DNA of 64,000 nucleotides from Engraulis encrasicolus (GCF_034702125.1 NC_085859.1:6174985-6238984); one strand, 5' to 3'. Counted from the stretch's first letter, positions 24,061-35,726 are shown. The notes: generated from the sequence alone by a model not told the origin. Translations and numbers: made by a program.

Positions 24061-25028
24061 CCCTCTACTGCATGAATTATTATATTTACAATGTAAAAAA
24101 TGTTTCAGTGCTTTTTTAGTGTTAAAATGAGTTAAATAATAGATTTCCAATTTTTTTTTAATAAAATTATTTTTAATTAAGATTTTAGCTTATGGTTGCC
24201 ATATGGCAACTTCATGCAGTCGTGGAATCTTGTGTAAAATCAGGTTTTTCCTCAAAAAGAGACTTTTTCCTTGATAAAACTCCAATATATTACTTTCCAA
24301 ATGTTAAAACTCATTAAATTACATACATTAAAATATATATTGTTAGTATTTAGTGAAATTATTTTTGGTAAAATAGCAAAATATGGTCAACAATTCGGCC
24401 CATAGACATGTACACGCATTTACAAAAAAGCTTCCGAAAAGGTTGTTTACACCTATTTGCAAACATGTACAATGCATTTTTACATTGAACATGTCTAAAA
24501 TTACAAATATAAGTACAAATTATTCATTTGGTACAAGAATTATAAGAAATATCTGTAAAAATAGCCTCATACTACTCTAATTCTAAGTCATTCCAATGGG
24601 GTTGATTGGGGTGAATGGCCAAAATGTTGTTCCATAACTGCATGAAGTTGCCATATGGCAACCATAACATTTTACCATTTTACAAAAAAACTTTTGCAAC
24701 TTAAGTTGTTTTAATGATGAAAAATAACAGTTTACATATTACAGATAGTGTTTTTATTTTTTTTATAACAATATTTTGGGCTGAAATGTTGGTAATACCT
24801 TGGTTTATGGAGGCCTTGAGCGATGACCTCCACACACCAAAGTAGGTGATGAAAAAGGGCTTCCTGTGTTTATTTCTTAATCATGTGACCTGAAAAGTTT
24901 TTTTGGTTTCAAAGTAAAAGGCTGTCTTATCACAAATAAGTCTAAATATATTGGTTATAGTGTACCATCTACTAGAAAAACTGGAAAAAGTTAATGGTTG
25001 CCATATGGCAACCCTATGCAGTAGAGGG
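24061..25028. mobile_element. piggyBac-like non-autonomous element, TTAA flanks
   Basis: Starts CCCTCTACTGCATGA and ends TATGCAGTAGAGGG, flanked by TTAA at 24057-24060 and 25029-25032, the piggyBac hallmark. The palindrome GTTGCCATATGGCAAC occurs near the left end, in the middle and near the right end. No transposase frame. Confidence 0.85.
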
Positions 25029-25502
25029 TTAAAGACTAACATTAAGTATTTTTTTTAAAAGTATAAATAAAAGTATGTCTGTGGTGGGTGTTTATTGTAG
25101 GCCAACAAGTCACTGTCATCAACACTTGTAATGTGAAACGTTTCCCCTGTCTACCCAATTGAAGGAGAGGACCGTTGTCATAATGCAGGAGCTAACACAC
25201 AGGTGATAATGAGCATAATTCAATTGTCATTTTACACGTCAACATTGATATCATCACCATCATAAGGAACAAACTCTTAACATTACCGGATCACAGAGTA
25301 ATTTATTAAGGAAATGAACATTCATCAGCAGCATAAATTCATTCAATCAAACATACAGTGAAAGACCAGCACAAGCTAAAGTAAGATCAATACAAAGCAA
25401 ACACACAGGAATGTTAGGCCTACATTCCGAATGTAGAGGAGATGGGAGGCAGGTCAGATAGAATCTGTGTTGGGACAGGGTGGCTGTAACCTGACTTAGG
25501 TA

Positions 25503-27118
25503 CAGTGCCCTCCATAATTATTGGCACCCCTGTTTGAGATGTGTTTTTAGCTTCCAATTATTTTATTTTTTTTCTAAATAATATGGGACCTTAATGGAAA
25601 AAAAGAGAAAAATCCAACCTTCAATACAAGTGCATTTATTCAGTGGGGAAAAAATCCCACATAAAGAAATAATTATTTGACATCAAATAATGTGTGTCAC
25701 AATTATTAGCACCCCTGGTGTTAATATTTTGAACAACCCCCTTTTGCCAACAAAACAGCACCTAATCTTCTCCTATAATGTTTCACAAGATGGGAAAAGA
25801 CAGAAAGAGGGATCTTCAGCCATTCCTCTTTGCAGAATCTCTGTAAATCATCCAGAGACCTGGGTCCTCTCCTCTGTACTCTCCTCTTCAGCTCACCCCA
25901 CAGGTTCTCAATGGGGTTTAGGTCTGGGGACTGAGATGGCCATGAGGGGAGCTTGATTTTGTGTCTGGTGAACCATTTCTGTGTAGATTTGGCCATATGT
26001 TTAGGGTCATTGTCTTGCTGAAAGACCCAGTGACGACCCATCTTCAACTTTCGGGCAGAGGGCAACAGATTTTGATTTAAAATGTCCTGGTATTTCAAAG
26101 CATTCATGATGCCATGCACCCTAACAAGGTTCCCAGGGCCTTTGGAAGCGAAACAGCCCCACAGCATCACTGACCCACCCCCATACTTCACAGTGGGTAT
26201 GAGGTGCTTTTCAGCATGCGCATCTTTCGTGGCACGCCAGACCCACTTAGAGTGTTTGCTGCCAAAAAGCTCAATCTTGGTCTCATCTAACCAAAGCACA
26301 CGGTCCCAATTGAAGCCCCAATACCGCTTGGCGAACTCCAGACGTTTGCGTTTATGATTGTGAGTGAGGAAAGGTTTTCTCCGTGCATGCCTCCCAAACA
26401 GCTTGTTGGCGTGTAGACAGCACCTGATGGTTGATTTGGAGACTTTGTGACCCCAGGATGCTACCATTTGTTGTAATTCTGTAACAGTGAGCTTTGGGGA
26501 TCTTTTGATTTCTCTTTCCATCCTCCTCACTGTGCGTGGTGGCAAAATAAACTTGGGTCCTCGTCCAGGCTTGTTTACCACTGTTCCAGTTGTTTTGAAC
26601 TTCTTAATCATTCCTCTCACAGTGGATATGGGCAGCTGCAGTTGAGTGGCAATCTTCTTGTAGCCTCTGCCTGACCTGTGAAGGTCGACACACATCTGCC
26701 TCACTTGTATGCTGTGTTCCTTTGTCTTTCCCATGTTTAAGAGTGGATAAGAGAAATGGCCTCGGTGTCACGTCATATTTATACCCCAGGGAAACAGGAA
26801 GCGATGAATTACTAATTAAATGTTTCTACATACTCTGGTTAACTTTGTAAACTACTTTAGAAATGACAGAAATGCTTCAATTATATTTATTTCCTGGGAA
26901 TTGTTAAGGGTGCCAATAATTGTGGAACAGGCGATTTAATGAAAAATAATTATTTTTTAGTCAGGGATTTTTTTATTTTCTTACAATTCATTTGAGTTGA
27001 AGGCTACATTTTCCTACAATTTTCAGTGTGACAGTATTCTTCTGCAATAAACACTGAATTTATTTTAAGGCTTTTAACACATCTCAACCAGGGGTGCCAA
27101 TAATTATGGAGGGCACTG
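25503..27118 (-). mobile_element. Complete Tc1 element with IR/DR ends
   Basis: Ends CAGTGCCCTCCATAATTATT and its reverse complement match over about 45 bp, with TA on both sides (25501-25502, 27119-27120). A second, inner copy of the 'caattattggcacccc' repeat lies about 190 bp inside each end, the inverted repeat/direct repeat layout of fish Tc1 elements such as Sleeping Beauty. With an intact transposase this may be autonomous. Confidence 0.95.
25721..26734 (-). CDS. Tc1 transposase, intact, DD34E
   Basis: 337 codons with no interruption, the normal length for a fish Tc1 transposase. The N-terminal half is a bipartite helix-turn-helix DNA-binding region (residues about 1-115, GRGP hook-like motif near 57-60). 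The catalytic triad is D150 (LWLDETK), D241 (QQDNDPKH) and E276 (NPIENLW), exactly 34 residues between the last two. The glycine-rich box (YGGGSVMLWGCF) is present. It would cut and paste the element at TA. Start chosen at MGKTKEHS, the standard Tc1 N-terminus. Confidence 0.95.
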   Translation of the reverse strand: MGKTKEHSIQVRQMCVDLHRSGRGYKKIATQLQLPISTVRGMIKKFKTTGTVVNKPGRGPKFILPPRTVRRMEREIKRSPKLTVTELQQMVASWGHKVSKSTIRCCLHANKLFGRHARRKPFLTHNHKRKRLEFAKRYWGFNWDRVLWLDETKIELFGSKHSKWVWRATKDAHAEKHLIPTVKYGGGSVMLWGCFASKGPGNLVRVHGIMNALKYQDILNQNLLPSARKLKMGRHWVFQQDNDPKHMAKSTQKWFTRHKIKLPSWPSQSPDLNPIENLWGELKRRVQRRGPRSLDDLQRFCKEEWLKIPLSVFSHLVKHYRRRLGAVLLAKGGCSKY

Positions 27119-27149
27119 TATGTGTGTGTGCATGTGCGTGTTTGTTTGC

Positions 27150-27151
27150 GT

Positions 27152-27203
<52 letters not shown>

Positions 27204-27246
27204 AAGAGAGAGAGAGAGAGAGAAAGACAAAGAGAGAGAGAGAGAT
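27150..27246. repeat. (GA)n microsatellite
   Basis: GA repeats with AAAGACAAAG interruptions. Confidence 0.95.
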
Positions 27247-27377
27247 GTTTAGATCTTCCATTACAATAAAGCCCTTTCCATTACAATAAAGCCCTGAGAA
27301 CATTGAATTATTTGTTTCCCTGCAGAATGGATCTTCTGGTGTCTTTTTAAATTGCAATTTAGACTAAAGCTCATTCT

Positions 27378-27992
27378 TCATTCAGAGCACTGAAATGGCT
27401 TTTCCCCTGTATGGATCCTCTGGTGTGACTTCAGACCACTCATATAACTAAACTTCTTTCCGCACTGGGAGCATTCAAATGGCTTTTCCCCTGTATGAAC
27501 CCTCTGGTGATCCTTGAGATTGCCCATATCTCTAAACTTCTTTCCACATTGTGAACACTCAAATGGCTTTACCCCTGTATGGATCATCTGGTGTCTTTTT
27601 AAAGTGCCCTTTCTCAGTAAACCTCCATTCATATGACTTAACTTCTTTCCGCACTGAGAGCATTCAAATGGCTTTTCCCCTGTATGGATCCTCTGGTGTT
27701 TCTTGAGAGTGCCCATTAAACTGAAGCTCTTTCCACATTGAGAACACTCAAATGGCATTTCCCCTGTATGAACCCTCTGGTGTTTCTTGAGCTTGGCAAT
27801 TTCACTAAAGGTCTTTCCACATTCTGAGCACTCAAATGGATCCCCCCCTGTATGGATCCTCTGGTGTTTCTTGAAATTGCCCATGTCAGTAAAACTCTTT
27901 TCACAGTGAGAGCACTTGTTTGCTGTTCTGTGATTCTGTCTTCCTCTGTATCCTTCCCCCTCTGTGGACTGTCTTCCATTAGACTGAATCCT
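27378..27992 (-). pseudogene. C2H2 zinc-finger exon, truncated tandem duplicate
   Basis: Begins at a TTGTAG acceptor with [19 protein letters not shown] and runs through about six C2H2 fingers with TGEKPFEC linkers, ending at a TGA inside a finger. Decayed finger sequence (CNLKRHQ-like) continues past the stop. It mirrors the start of the larger exon at 31130 but lacks 12 bp at the splice junction, so its reading phase would not fit the same upstream exon. One finger carries an insertion ([19 protein letters not shown]). C2H2 proteins of this type bind DNA and regulate transcription. Inference: duplicated exon, probably not functional. Confidence 0.7.
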
Positions 27993-28019
27993 CTACAACA
28001 TAAAGAAGACATTTCAATG

Positions 28020-28021
<2 letters not shown>

Positions 28022-28108
<87 letters not shown>
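28022..28108. repeat. (GT)n microsatellite upstream of the small zinc-finger exon
   Basis: About 43 GT units, 30 bp upstream of the acceptor on the gene strand. Confidence 0.97.
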
Positions 28109-28109
<1 letters not shown>

Positions 28110-28113
<4 letters not shown>

Positions 28114-28740
28114 CTCCTCTCTACAAACATAAGAATTACATACTATTTGTTATTCATTACAGTCCCAATCGTATTGGCACCCTTGAAGTTTAACCATTGC
28201 TATGACATTACAGAGGGCATCGAGTAACAGATTAAGACTCAGCCATTTCATTTTTGTGACAGTAAGCTTATCACAGGCCTGCAGACGTCTGCCTACAGAG
28301 GCTATGTACATAATGGGAAATATCTCCAGACAACAAATGATCAACCATAATTTTACCACAGGTAGTTAAGGTTGACACAAAGTAGCAAGCAAATCAACAA
28401 CATTAAAAAATTAACTATGAAAAAATAGAAAAGGTAAAGGGTACTGTGTCCACTGATATTGGCACCTTTTTATATACTTGTAGGGGCTTTTATACCTTCA
28501 TTTGACAGGACATTTGAAGATGGTGACAGGAAGAGAATGGGACAGAAAGACAGAAGGATCTGGAAACGACCCCGGGGTCCCAGTGGGTGGACATGCAAGC
28601 CCAAATGTGGGGGGCTTAGGCTACGTACACACACGTCGTTGCTATTTACTAGCTTCTCGTTTGTTCGCCTACTCGCCACTCGCTCATGGAACGTTCGCTG
28701 AATGTGTTGAGTGTTCCACAATCACGAGTCATTAATTCCA
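28110..28740. repeat. Flank of the duplicated zinc-finger exon
   Basis: Collinear with 31255-31870 (shared 'gtattggcacccttgaagtt' and later motifs). Marks a tandem duplication with an offset of about 3.1 kb. Confidence 0.8.
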
Positions 28741-29047
28741 TACACACCCCATCACATTTATTGAAACGGAACGAATACAAATAAGACACAGGATTTTATA
28801 AAAATGAAATCAATGCCTGCCGTGTCATTTCATTGCACACCAGATGGCGCCAGTGAGAAATGAGGCTTCAAAAAATGCTTCGATTGCTTCGAACCTTTTT
28901 GCCTGAAAGCCTCATTGGTTCAGGAAGCCTCATTTGCCCATCACTATCTCCACCAGGGGGCTCTAGAGCTACACACACGCACCGTCAGCGAGAGTCAGGC
29001 GACATTTGGTTCGCTTTGAGACTGTACGAGTGTGTAAACCGCTTTCC
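28741..29047. other. Non-coding between the two zinc-finger exons
   Basis: Includes GCTTCGA-rich repeat sequence near 28860-28935. Nothing coding. Confidence 0.45.
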
Positions 29048-31130
29048 TTACCGAGAGCATTCAAATGGCTTTTCCCCTGTATGGATCCTCTGGTGTCCAT
29101 TGGGAGTGCTAATTTGACTACATTCTGAACAGTCAAATGGCTTCCCCCCTGAATGGAGCAGCTGGTGTGTTTTGAGACTGGACGATTGGGTAAACCTCTT
29201 TCCACACTGAGAGCACTCAAATGTTTTTTCCCCTGTATGGATAACCTGGAGAGTCTCAAGGCTGCCAATGCAAGTGCAGCTCTTTCCACATTCTGAGCAC
29301 TCAAATGGATTTCCACCAGAATGGATGATCTGGTGCTTTTTGAGATTGGACGAGTGTGTAAATCTCTTTCCACACTGAGAACATTCAAATGGCTTTTGCT
29401 TTTCAACTGGCTCAAATAGCTTTTCCCTAGAATGGATGATCAGGTGCTTTTTGAGACTGGACGAGTGAGAAAACCTCTTTCCACACTGAGAACACTCAAA
29501 TGGCTTTTCGCCTGTATGGACCTGCTGGTGTGACATAAGATGGACCCTTTTACTGAAGCACATTCCACAGTGAGAGCACCCAAAAGGCTTTTCTCCTGTA
29601 TGGATCCTCTGGTGCTCCTTCAGAGAGTCTTTATGCCTAAAACTCTTTCCACATTGAGAGCACCCAAATGGCTTTCCCCCTGTATGGATCATCTGGTGTT
29701 TCTTGAGTGTGCCCATTTCACTAAAGCTATTTCCACATTGAGAACACTCAAATGGCTTTTCCCCTGTATGGATCCTCTGGTGTATCTTGAGAGTGCCTAT
29801 TTGCCTAAAACACTTTCCACAATCTAAGCACTCAAATGTTTTTTCCCCTGTATGGACCCTCTGGTGTGTCTTGAGATTGCTCATACAATAAAACCTCTTT
29901 CCACAGTAAGAACACTCAAATGGTTTTTCCCCTGTATGGATCATCTGGTGTTTTTTGAGAGTGCTCATTTGATTAAAGCTCTTTCCACACTGAGAGCACT
30001 CAAATGGCTTTTCCCCTGTATGGATCCTCTGGTGTCTCTTGAGAGTGCCTATTTGCCTAAAACACTTTCCACAATCTAAGCACTCAAATGTTTTTTTTCC
30101 CCTGTATGGACCCTCTGGTGTGACTTGAGATTGCTCATACAATAAAACCTCTTTCCACAGTAAGAACACTCAAATGGTTTTTCCCCTGTATGGATCATCT
30201 GGTGTTTTTTGAGATTGCTCATTTGATTAAAGCTCTTTCCACACTGAGAGCACTCAAATGGCTTTTCCCCTGTATGGATCATCTGGTGTCTCTTGAGATA
30301 GCTCATTTGATTGAACCGCTTTCCACAATCTAAGCACTCAAATTGCTTCTCCCCTGTATGGATCATCTGGTGTTTCTTGAGCTTGCTCATTTTGAGACAG
30401 CCCTTTCCGCAGTGAGAGCACTCAAAAGGCTTTTCCCCTGTATGGATAACCTGGAGGGTCTCAAGGCTGCCAATGCAAGTGCAGATCTTTCCACATTCTG
30501 AGTACTCAAATGGATTTCCACCAGAATGGATGATCTGGTGCTTTTTGAGATTGGACGAGTGTGTAAACCTCTTTCCACACTGAGAGCATTCAAATGGATT
30601 TTGCTTTTCAACTGGCTCAAATAGCTTTTCCCTAGAATGGATGATCAGGTGCTTTTTCATACTGGACAAGTGAGTAAACCTCTTTCCACATTGAGAACAC
30701 TCAAATGGCTTTTCCCCTGTATGGATCCTCTGGTGTTGCTTGAGACTGGATATACGGCCAAAACACTTTCCACAATCTAAGCACTCAAATTGCTTCTCCC
30801 CTGTATGGATCCTCTGGTGTTGCTTGAGATTGGATATACGGCCAAAACACTTTCCACATTCTGAGCACTCAAATGGCTTTTCCCCTGTATGGATCCTCTG
30901 GTGTTGCTTGTGTTTGCTAATGCTACTTAAAATCTTTCCGCATTCTGAGCACTCAAATGGATTCCCCCCTGAATGGATCCTCTGGTGCTTCTTGAAACTG
31001 CCCATGTAAGTAAAACTCTTTTCACAGTGAGCGCACTGAAACTTGCTTGGTGTCTCAGGATTTTCTCTTCCTGTGTATCCTTTCCCCTCTGTGGTCTGTC
31101 TGCCAATAGACTGAATCTTCTGATCATCAC
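29048..31130 (-). CDS. C2H2 zinc-finger exon, about 23 fingers, with one frameshift
   Basis: Starts at a TTGTAG acceptor (GATGATCAG...) in phase with the exon at 36992-36743 and reads SDDQKIQSIGRQ, then tandem 84-bp C2H2 fingers (CxxC...HxxxH, TGEKPFEC linkers) to a TAA inside a last partial finger. Some fingers are degenerate (FEYSEC, HxxxH lost). At 30091-30098 a run of eight T replaces the six T found at the same place in the neighbouring repeat, shifting the frame after about 11 fingers. If real, the protein is truncated; if a sequencing error, the gene is intact with about 23 fingers. Probably a nuclear DNA-binding transcription factor. Confidence 0.75.
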
Positions 31131-31158
31131 CTACAACATAAAGAAGACATTTCAATGC

Positions 31159-31160
<2 letters not shown>

Positions 31161-31252
<92 letters not shown>
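31161..31252. repeat. (GT)n microsatellite upstream of the large zinc-finger exon
   Basis: About 46 GT units, 30 bp upstream of the acceptor, at the same position as in the duplicate exon. Confidence 0.97.
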
Positions 31253-31257
<5 letters not shown>

Positions 31258-31689
31258 CTCCTCTCTAAAAAACATAAGTATTACATACTATTTCTTATTG
31301 ATTACAGTCCCAGTTGTATTGGCACCCTTGAAGTTTAACCATTGCTATGACATCACAGAGAGCATCGAGTAACAGATTAAGACTCAGCCATTTCATTTTT
31401 GGTGACAGTAAGCTTATCACAGGCCTGCAGACGGGCCCATCTGCCTACTGAGGCTATGTACATAATGGGAAATATCTCCAGACAGCAAATGATGTCAACC
31501 ATAGTTTTACCACAGGTAGTTAAGGTTGAGCAAATCAACAACATTAAAAAATTAACTGTGAAAAAATAGAAAAGGTAAAGGGTACCGTGTCCACTGATAT
31601 TGGCACCTTTTTATATACTTTTAGGGGCTTTTATACCTTCATTTGACAGGACATTTGAAGATGGTGACAGGAAGAGAATGGGACAGAAA

Positions 31690-32118
31690 GACAGAGAAGG
31701 ATCTGGAAACGACCCCGGCCAGACTCGAACCGGGGTCCCCGTGGGTGGACATGCAAGCCCAAATGTGGGGGGCTTAGGCTACGTACACACACGTCGTTGC
31801 TATTTACTAGCTTCTCCTTTGCTCAACTACTCGCCACTCGCTCATGGAACGTCCACTGAAAGTTCCCACGGCTTTAACTGCCAATGTACAGGTGAGACGT
31901 ACTGAACTCTGCATTCCAATTGGTTACTCGCTTACTCGCCTCCGTCGAAGTTAAAATATTTTCAAAGCGGGATCTGCCCACATCGCATCGCTTTTACAGT
32001 ACTCGTCTCGCTGGAATACATTGACATTCTATTGACTTCATTCGCTGAGCGAGTAACTAGTGATGTGTGTGAACCTAGCTTTAGCGTGCTGTGCCACAGC
32101 GCTACAGCACCCCCCGAT
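31690..32118 (-). mobile_element. tRNA-derived SINE split by a GCGAGT-rich MITE
   Basis: On the minus strand the outer parts (32118-32090 and 31780-31700) form a tRNA-like unit with a good B box, 'ggttcgagtctgg'. Between them lies sequence with inverted ends ('ctacgtacacacacgtcg' against 'tgatgtgtgtgaacctag') and many CTCGCC/GCGAGT motifs, related to 36016-36340. Confidence 0.55.
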
Positions 32119-32217
32119 ATTGGCACCTTTAACTGGATATCACTGTGGAACTGACTCAACCGTGCTAAATCACAAATGAAAATCTCCTTTAATAAATGGC
32201 TTTTGTCCATTACAAAT

Positions 32218-33926
32218 TTAGGGATGGCACAAACCGCACCGAAAACCGAAAGCGTAAGGTAAGCGTACCCATTAAGCCCACCAAAATCTAAATTTCTTTA
32301 TTTTTCAATCATCTTCAAATATTTTTTTTGTGAAATATTTTGTTAAATAGTAAGATTTACCTCTCTTCTCAATGTTTGTCACTGAGTTGATGGATATTTC
32401 AAAGTACAATATGAAGATTTTTTACGAGAAAAGTGAAAAGTCTGACTGGGCTTAAATGGTACCATTGGTACCATTTAAGCCCACTTGTGTTCCAAATAAG
32501 CTCATATAGTTATTTCTCTATCAAAATACCTGGTGAGGTGTGTGAATTGAGTTTAAACAGTGGAGCCTACATGGCATAAATGGTTTCAGACCAAAAATGT
32601 AAGATTTGCTAAAAAAAATAGTGCATAAAACCTAATTAAATATTACGGCATCTTTTACTTCATATACTTCATAAAATTCTTCATCCAAACAGAGAAATTT
32701 ATTTTTTCTTATTGATTATTGTTAGTTCATTACATTACGCCTTTTAAACCAACAACTTGGGATTGTACAGCACTTTTTATGTCCCTCAAAGGCATTTTTC
32801 ATAAGCATGCATGCAAACTTGCATGCATTTCAATGGGGTGTACCATTTAAGCCCACCTTGTACCCATTAAGCCCGCCTATACAAAAAGCTATTTTATGGA
32901 AATAATAAACTCCACAAAACATTTCATGATGCATTTCTTTAAAGACCAATGCCAAACAAACTGGAATATGCTTAGAATTCATACCTAACCACCTTAAGTC
33001 TTACGGTATAGTAAGATAAAGATGGTGTGTGGTTGTATCAAGAAAATATCGGCGTGTGCTCGCTCATAAAACACATCTTTCCATTTGAAGGGAAATGCTA
33101 TAATTTAGTAAAACACTGCATGTATATATATATAAATCATTACATTTACCTCTTAGTTTACTAAATATGAAAGTATTTTCAAAACATTTGACTTAAACTA
33201 GCTGATATTCTATGATTTCTGACATGTCCCAAAACAGCAAAGTTTTGAGGCAACTTCTTGTCAGTAGTCCTGAGACTGGATTCACTTGGACGGGAATAAC
33301 TCGACGATAAAAAAATGTGATTTGTTTGCAATAAAAAACATTTTGTCAGTTACTAAACCCTTTAATTGGATAGGGTGATGAACAACAAAATTCACCTTTT
33401 CCCTTTCTTTAAATTGACCTCAAAGTTGAAAGTGGGCTTAAAGGGTACATGGGCTTAATGGGTACGCTTACCTTACAATTCTCACACATACCGAACCTTG
33501 CCATCCGTCGCAAACCGCAATTCATGTACTGCTCAGAAAAATATGTAAAACAGAGATTCTAGGAGTATCTTATCCAATCTCTCTGATTAAAACATTAGCG
33601 TATAAGACCAATTAGAGGATGACACAATTAAAATCATCACATTATAAGCCTATACAAACCATATGTAGGATATTTAGTGATCCGTCCGATTCTATTAGCC
33701 AATTGAAAGATGGCATTTAGCAAGAGAGGCAGTTCTCAGACACATGCAAAAGGTCAAATTCAACTTGCGCATCATCACTTTATAACTGTAGTTATATAAA
33801 TATTGTTTAATATTCCCAGTGCACCATTTATCATGAACTAAAAAGAACCGTAGAGAACCGAAAACCGTGACCTTGACACCGTGATATGAACCGAACCGTG
33901 AATTTTGTGAACCGTACCACCCCTAA
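32218..33926. mobile_element. hAT-like element with 8-bp duplication TTACAAAT
   Basis: Ends TTAGGGATGGCAC and CCGTACCACCCCTAA; TTACAAAT at 32210-32217 and 33927-33934. A paralogous stretch at about 34425-34455 shows the uninterrupted site. Most of it is the nested element 32257-33473. Confidence 0.85.
32257..33473. mobile_element. 1.2-kb TA-flanked element nested in the hAT-like element
   Basis: Starts AGGTAAGCGTACCCATTAAG and ends with its reverse complement; TA at 32255-32256 and 33474-33475. The motif (A/C)CC(A/C)(A/T)TTAAGCCCAC recurs inside in both directions (about 32446-32480, 32843-32880, 33425-33460). No coding capacity seen. Confidence 0.85.
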
Positions 33927-33934
33927 TTACAAAT

Positions 33935-34460
33935 GATTAGGCCGATGAGTGATGATGCTTTAACCCATTTTAGTCTGATGACTCGTATTGTTTGATCTGG
34001 TTGGTGCAACATTGAGATTTTAGCTTTTTAAATAAAAATGTGAGTATGTAATAGCTGAATGAAGACATTCTAATGCAAGCTGAGGTTCTTAGGGTTGGAA
34101 ATGCAACTTATTTCATGTTGTTGTGTGCATCAGAGGCTGAGATATTTAGGTTTTTAAGGACTGAGGGCAAAGTTCACAACAAAGGCTTAGGCATTCAGCA
34201 GGTGTTTTTGCAGGTCCCTTATATTTTGATCCTCTTTCACAAAGGTGAAGGACACAAAGTAGCAAAAAAAATCAACATCTTAAAAAAAAAACTGTTTTGA
34301 AAAAATATAAAAGGTAAAGGGTACGGTGTCCACTGGTATTGAAACTCATCACTGGATATCACAGTGGAACTGACTCAACCGTGCTAAATCACAAATGAGT
34401 ATCACCTTTAATAAATGGCTTTTGTCCATTACACATGAATAGGCCGATGAGTGATGAGGG
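33935..34460. repeat. Duplicated zinc-finger intron sequence and MITE relic
   Basis: 33935-33960 continues the interrupted sequence, and 34310-34455 repeats 31570-31630 plus 32120-32210. A 'ttaacccatt' repeat (33958-34210) has an inverted relative at 36346-36598. Confidence 0.6.
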
Positions 34461-34732
34461 ACGGTCTATAAAAGCCACATCGTGAGCTGAAAATTATTTT
34501 TGGTCGAAATTGAGTTTTTGACATAATCTGACCCAATACATGTTTACTAATGCCTGTGTGGTGGTTTTTTGTTTGTTTTTTAAAGTATTATTTCACATTG
34601 TTATTAATAAAATAAAAAGGTTCTATCTCACAACACAGCTGGGATGTAAAAACTTTGATGCTCAATGTCTTAGAACTACCCTAAACGGAGATAGAACCTT
34701 ATAATTCTAAGCTCATGACATGTTATATTTTG

Positions 34733-35068
34733 AGTTGTTATTGTCTCGCAGATTCACTTCTCTGTCACTGAACGCAGTTTAGTGACGTCACGGTGTCACA
34801 TGACTCCTGGAAGGAACGCCATTCGCTCATCCAGTTATTATACAGAAGCGAGAAAGAGAGGCGCTGTCGTAATATACTGTTTGATATTTTGAGATGGATC
34901 CTCCGTTGGGGTAGTTCAATTGAAGAGTTTGGTGGCCATGGTTATCTTTTTCGAACCAGAATATTTGTTACAGATAAAGAATTATTCCTTCCAGGAGTCA
35001 TGTGACACCGTGACGTCACTAAACTGCGTTCAGTGACAGAGAAGTGAATCTGCGAGACAATAACAACT
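34733..35068. repeat. Foldback element with about 85-bp inverted arms
   Basis: The left arm from GAGTTGTTATTGTCTCGCAG (34733) to CTCCTGGAAGGAA is matched almost exactly in reverse at 34983-35068, with about 170 bp between arms. A MITE is likely; no duplication identified. Confidence 0.85.
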
Positions 35069-35559
35069 CAGGACATGAAAACGTGTGAATATGTTTCTTG
35101 TGGCTCGTCTTTGGTGGACAAAAATAAAATGGATTACTATGAAGTATCACTTTGGCGAACCATTTTGCGGACGTAGTTGGAAGGCGGAAGCTGAGAGAGG
35201 TAGGTGCGCCACTTTTGAAAACTCCTATTGTATCGTAACTATGCTACCTAATGGAAATGTGAACCACTAGATCGACTTGTATGGACCCACACACCACGGC
35301 CAAAGCGTTCAAAAGGGTTTTAATGCACGCTAGGAGCTTTAGAACAGGTCAAATATGTGCCCGACGGGCCAGGGTTTAACCGAAAACAGCGCAATTGAAC
35401 AACTTTGCGCAGCACGCATGAACATTTCTCGCGGTTTCCCCTTTCATCCTTTTCCCTGGGTCCACCCAAGATGGGATATGAATCCAAACTGGCCGGAATT
35501 GCCCTTTAAATGTCTTTCTTCTTTTCTTTGCTTGTTTTCTTTCCTTTTGCATTAGTATT

Positions 35560-35637
35560 TTTGTGAAGCACATTGAGTTGCACCTGTGTATGAAATGCGC
35601 TATAAAAATAAATTTGAATTGACTTGACTTGACTTGG
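35560..35637 (+). mobile_element. L2-type LINE 3' UTR fragment
   Basis: 'gaagcacattgagttgcacc' through 'gcgctataaaaataaa' matches the 3' UTR of the LINE at 60.1 kb; it ends in a (GACTT)n tail where that LINE has (CTTGC)n. Confidence 0.85.
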
Positions 35638-35726
35638 CGGAGGTCTGCGCTCTCTGAGTGCTTCTAGTGTTATTCAAAAATCTGGGCCGTAATTTCTGTC
35701 TAAGGATGTGATGCGATATATTAAAC

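Noticed and set aside
29540..30079. Plus-strand frames with MDPLVCLE repeats
   Set aside because: Antisense shadow of the zinc-finger array.
31700..31745. tRNA gene suggested by a good B box on the minus strand
   Set aside because: Only the T-arm part is present and the rest is SINE body split by a MITE.
34793..35270. Possible small genes on the + strand
   Set aside because: No family resemblance; the first lies in a foldback repeat, and splice signals are weak.
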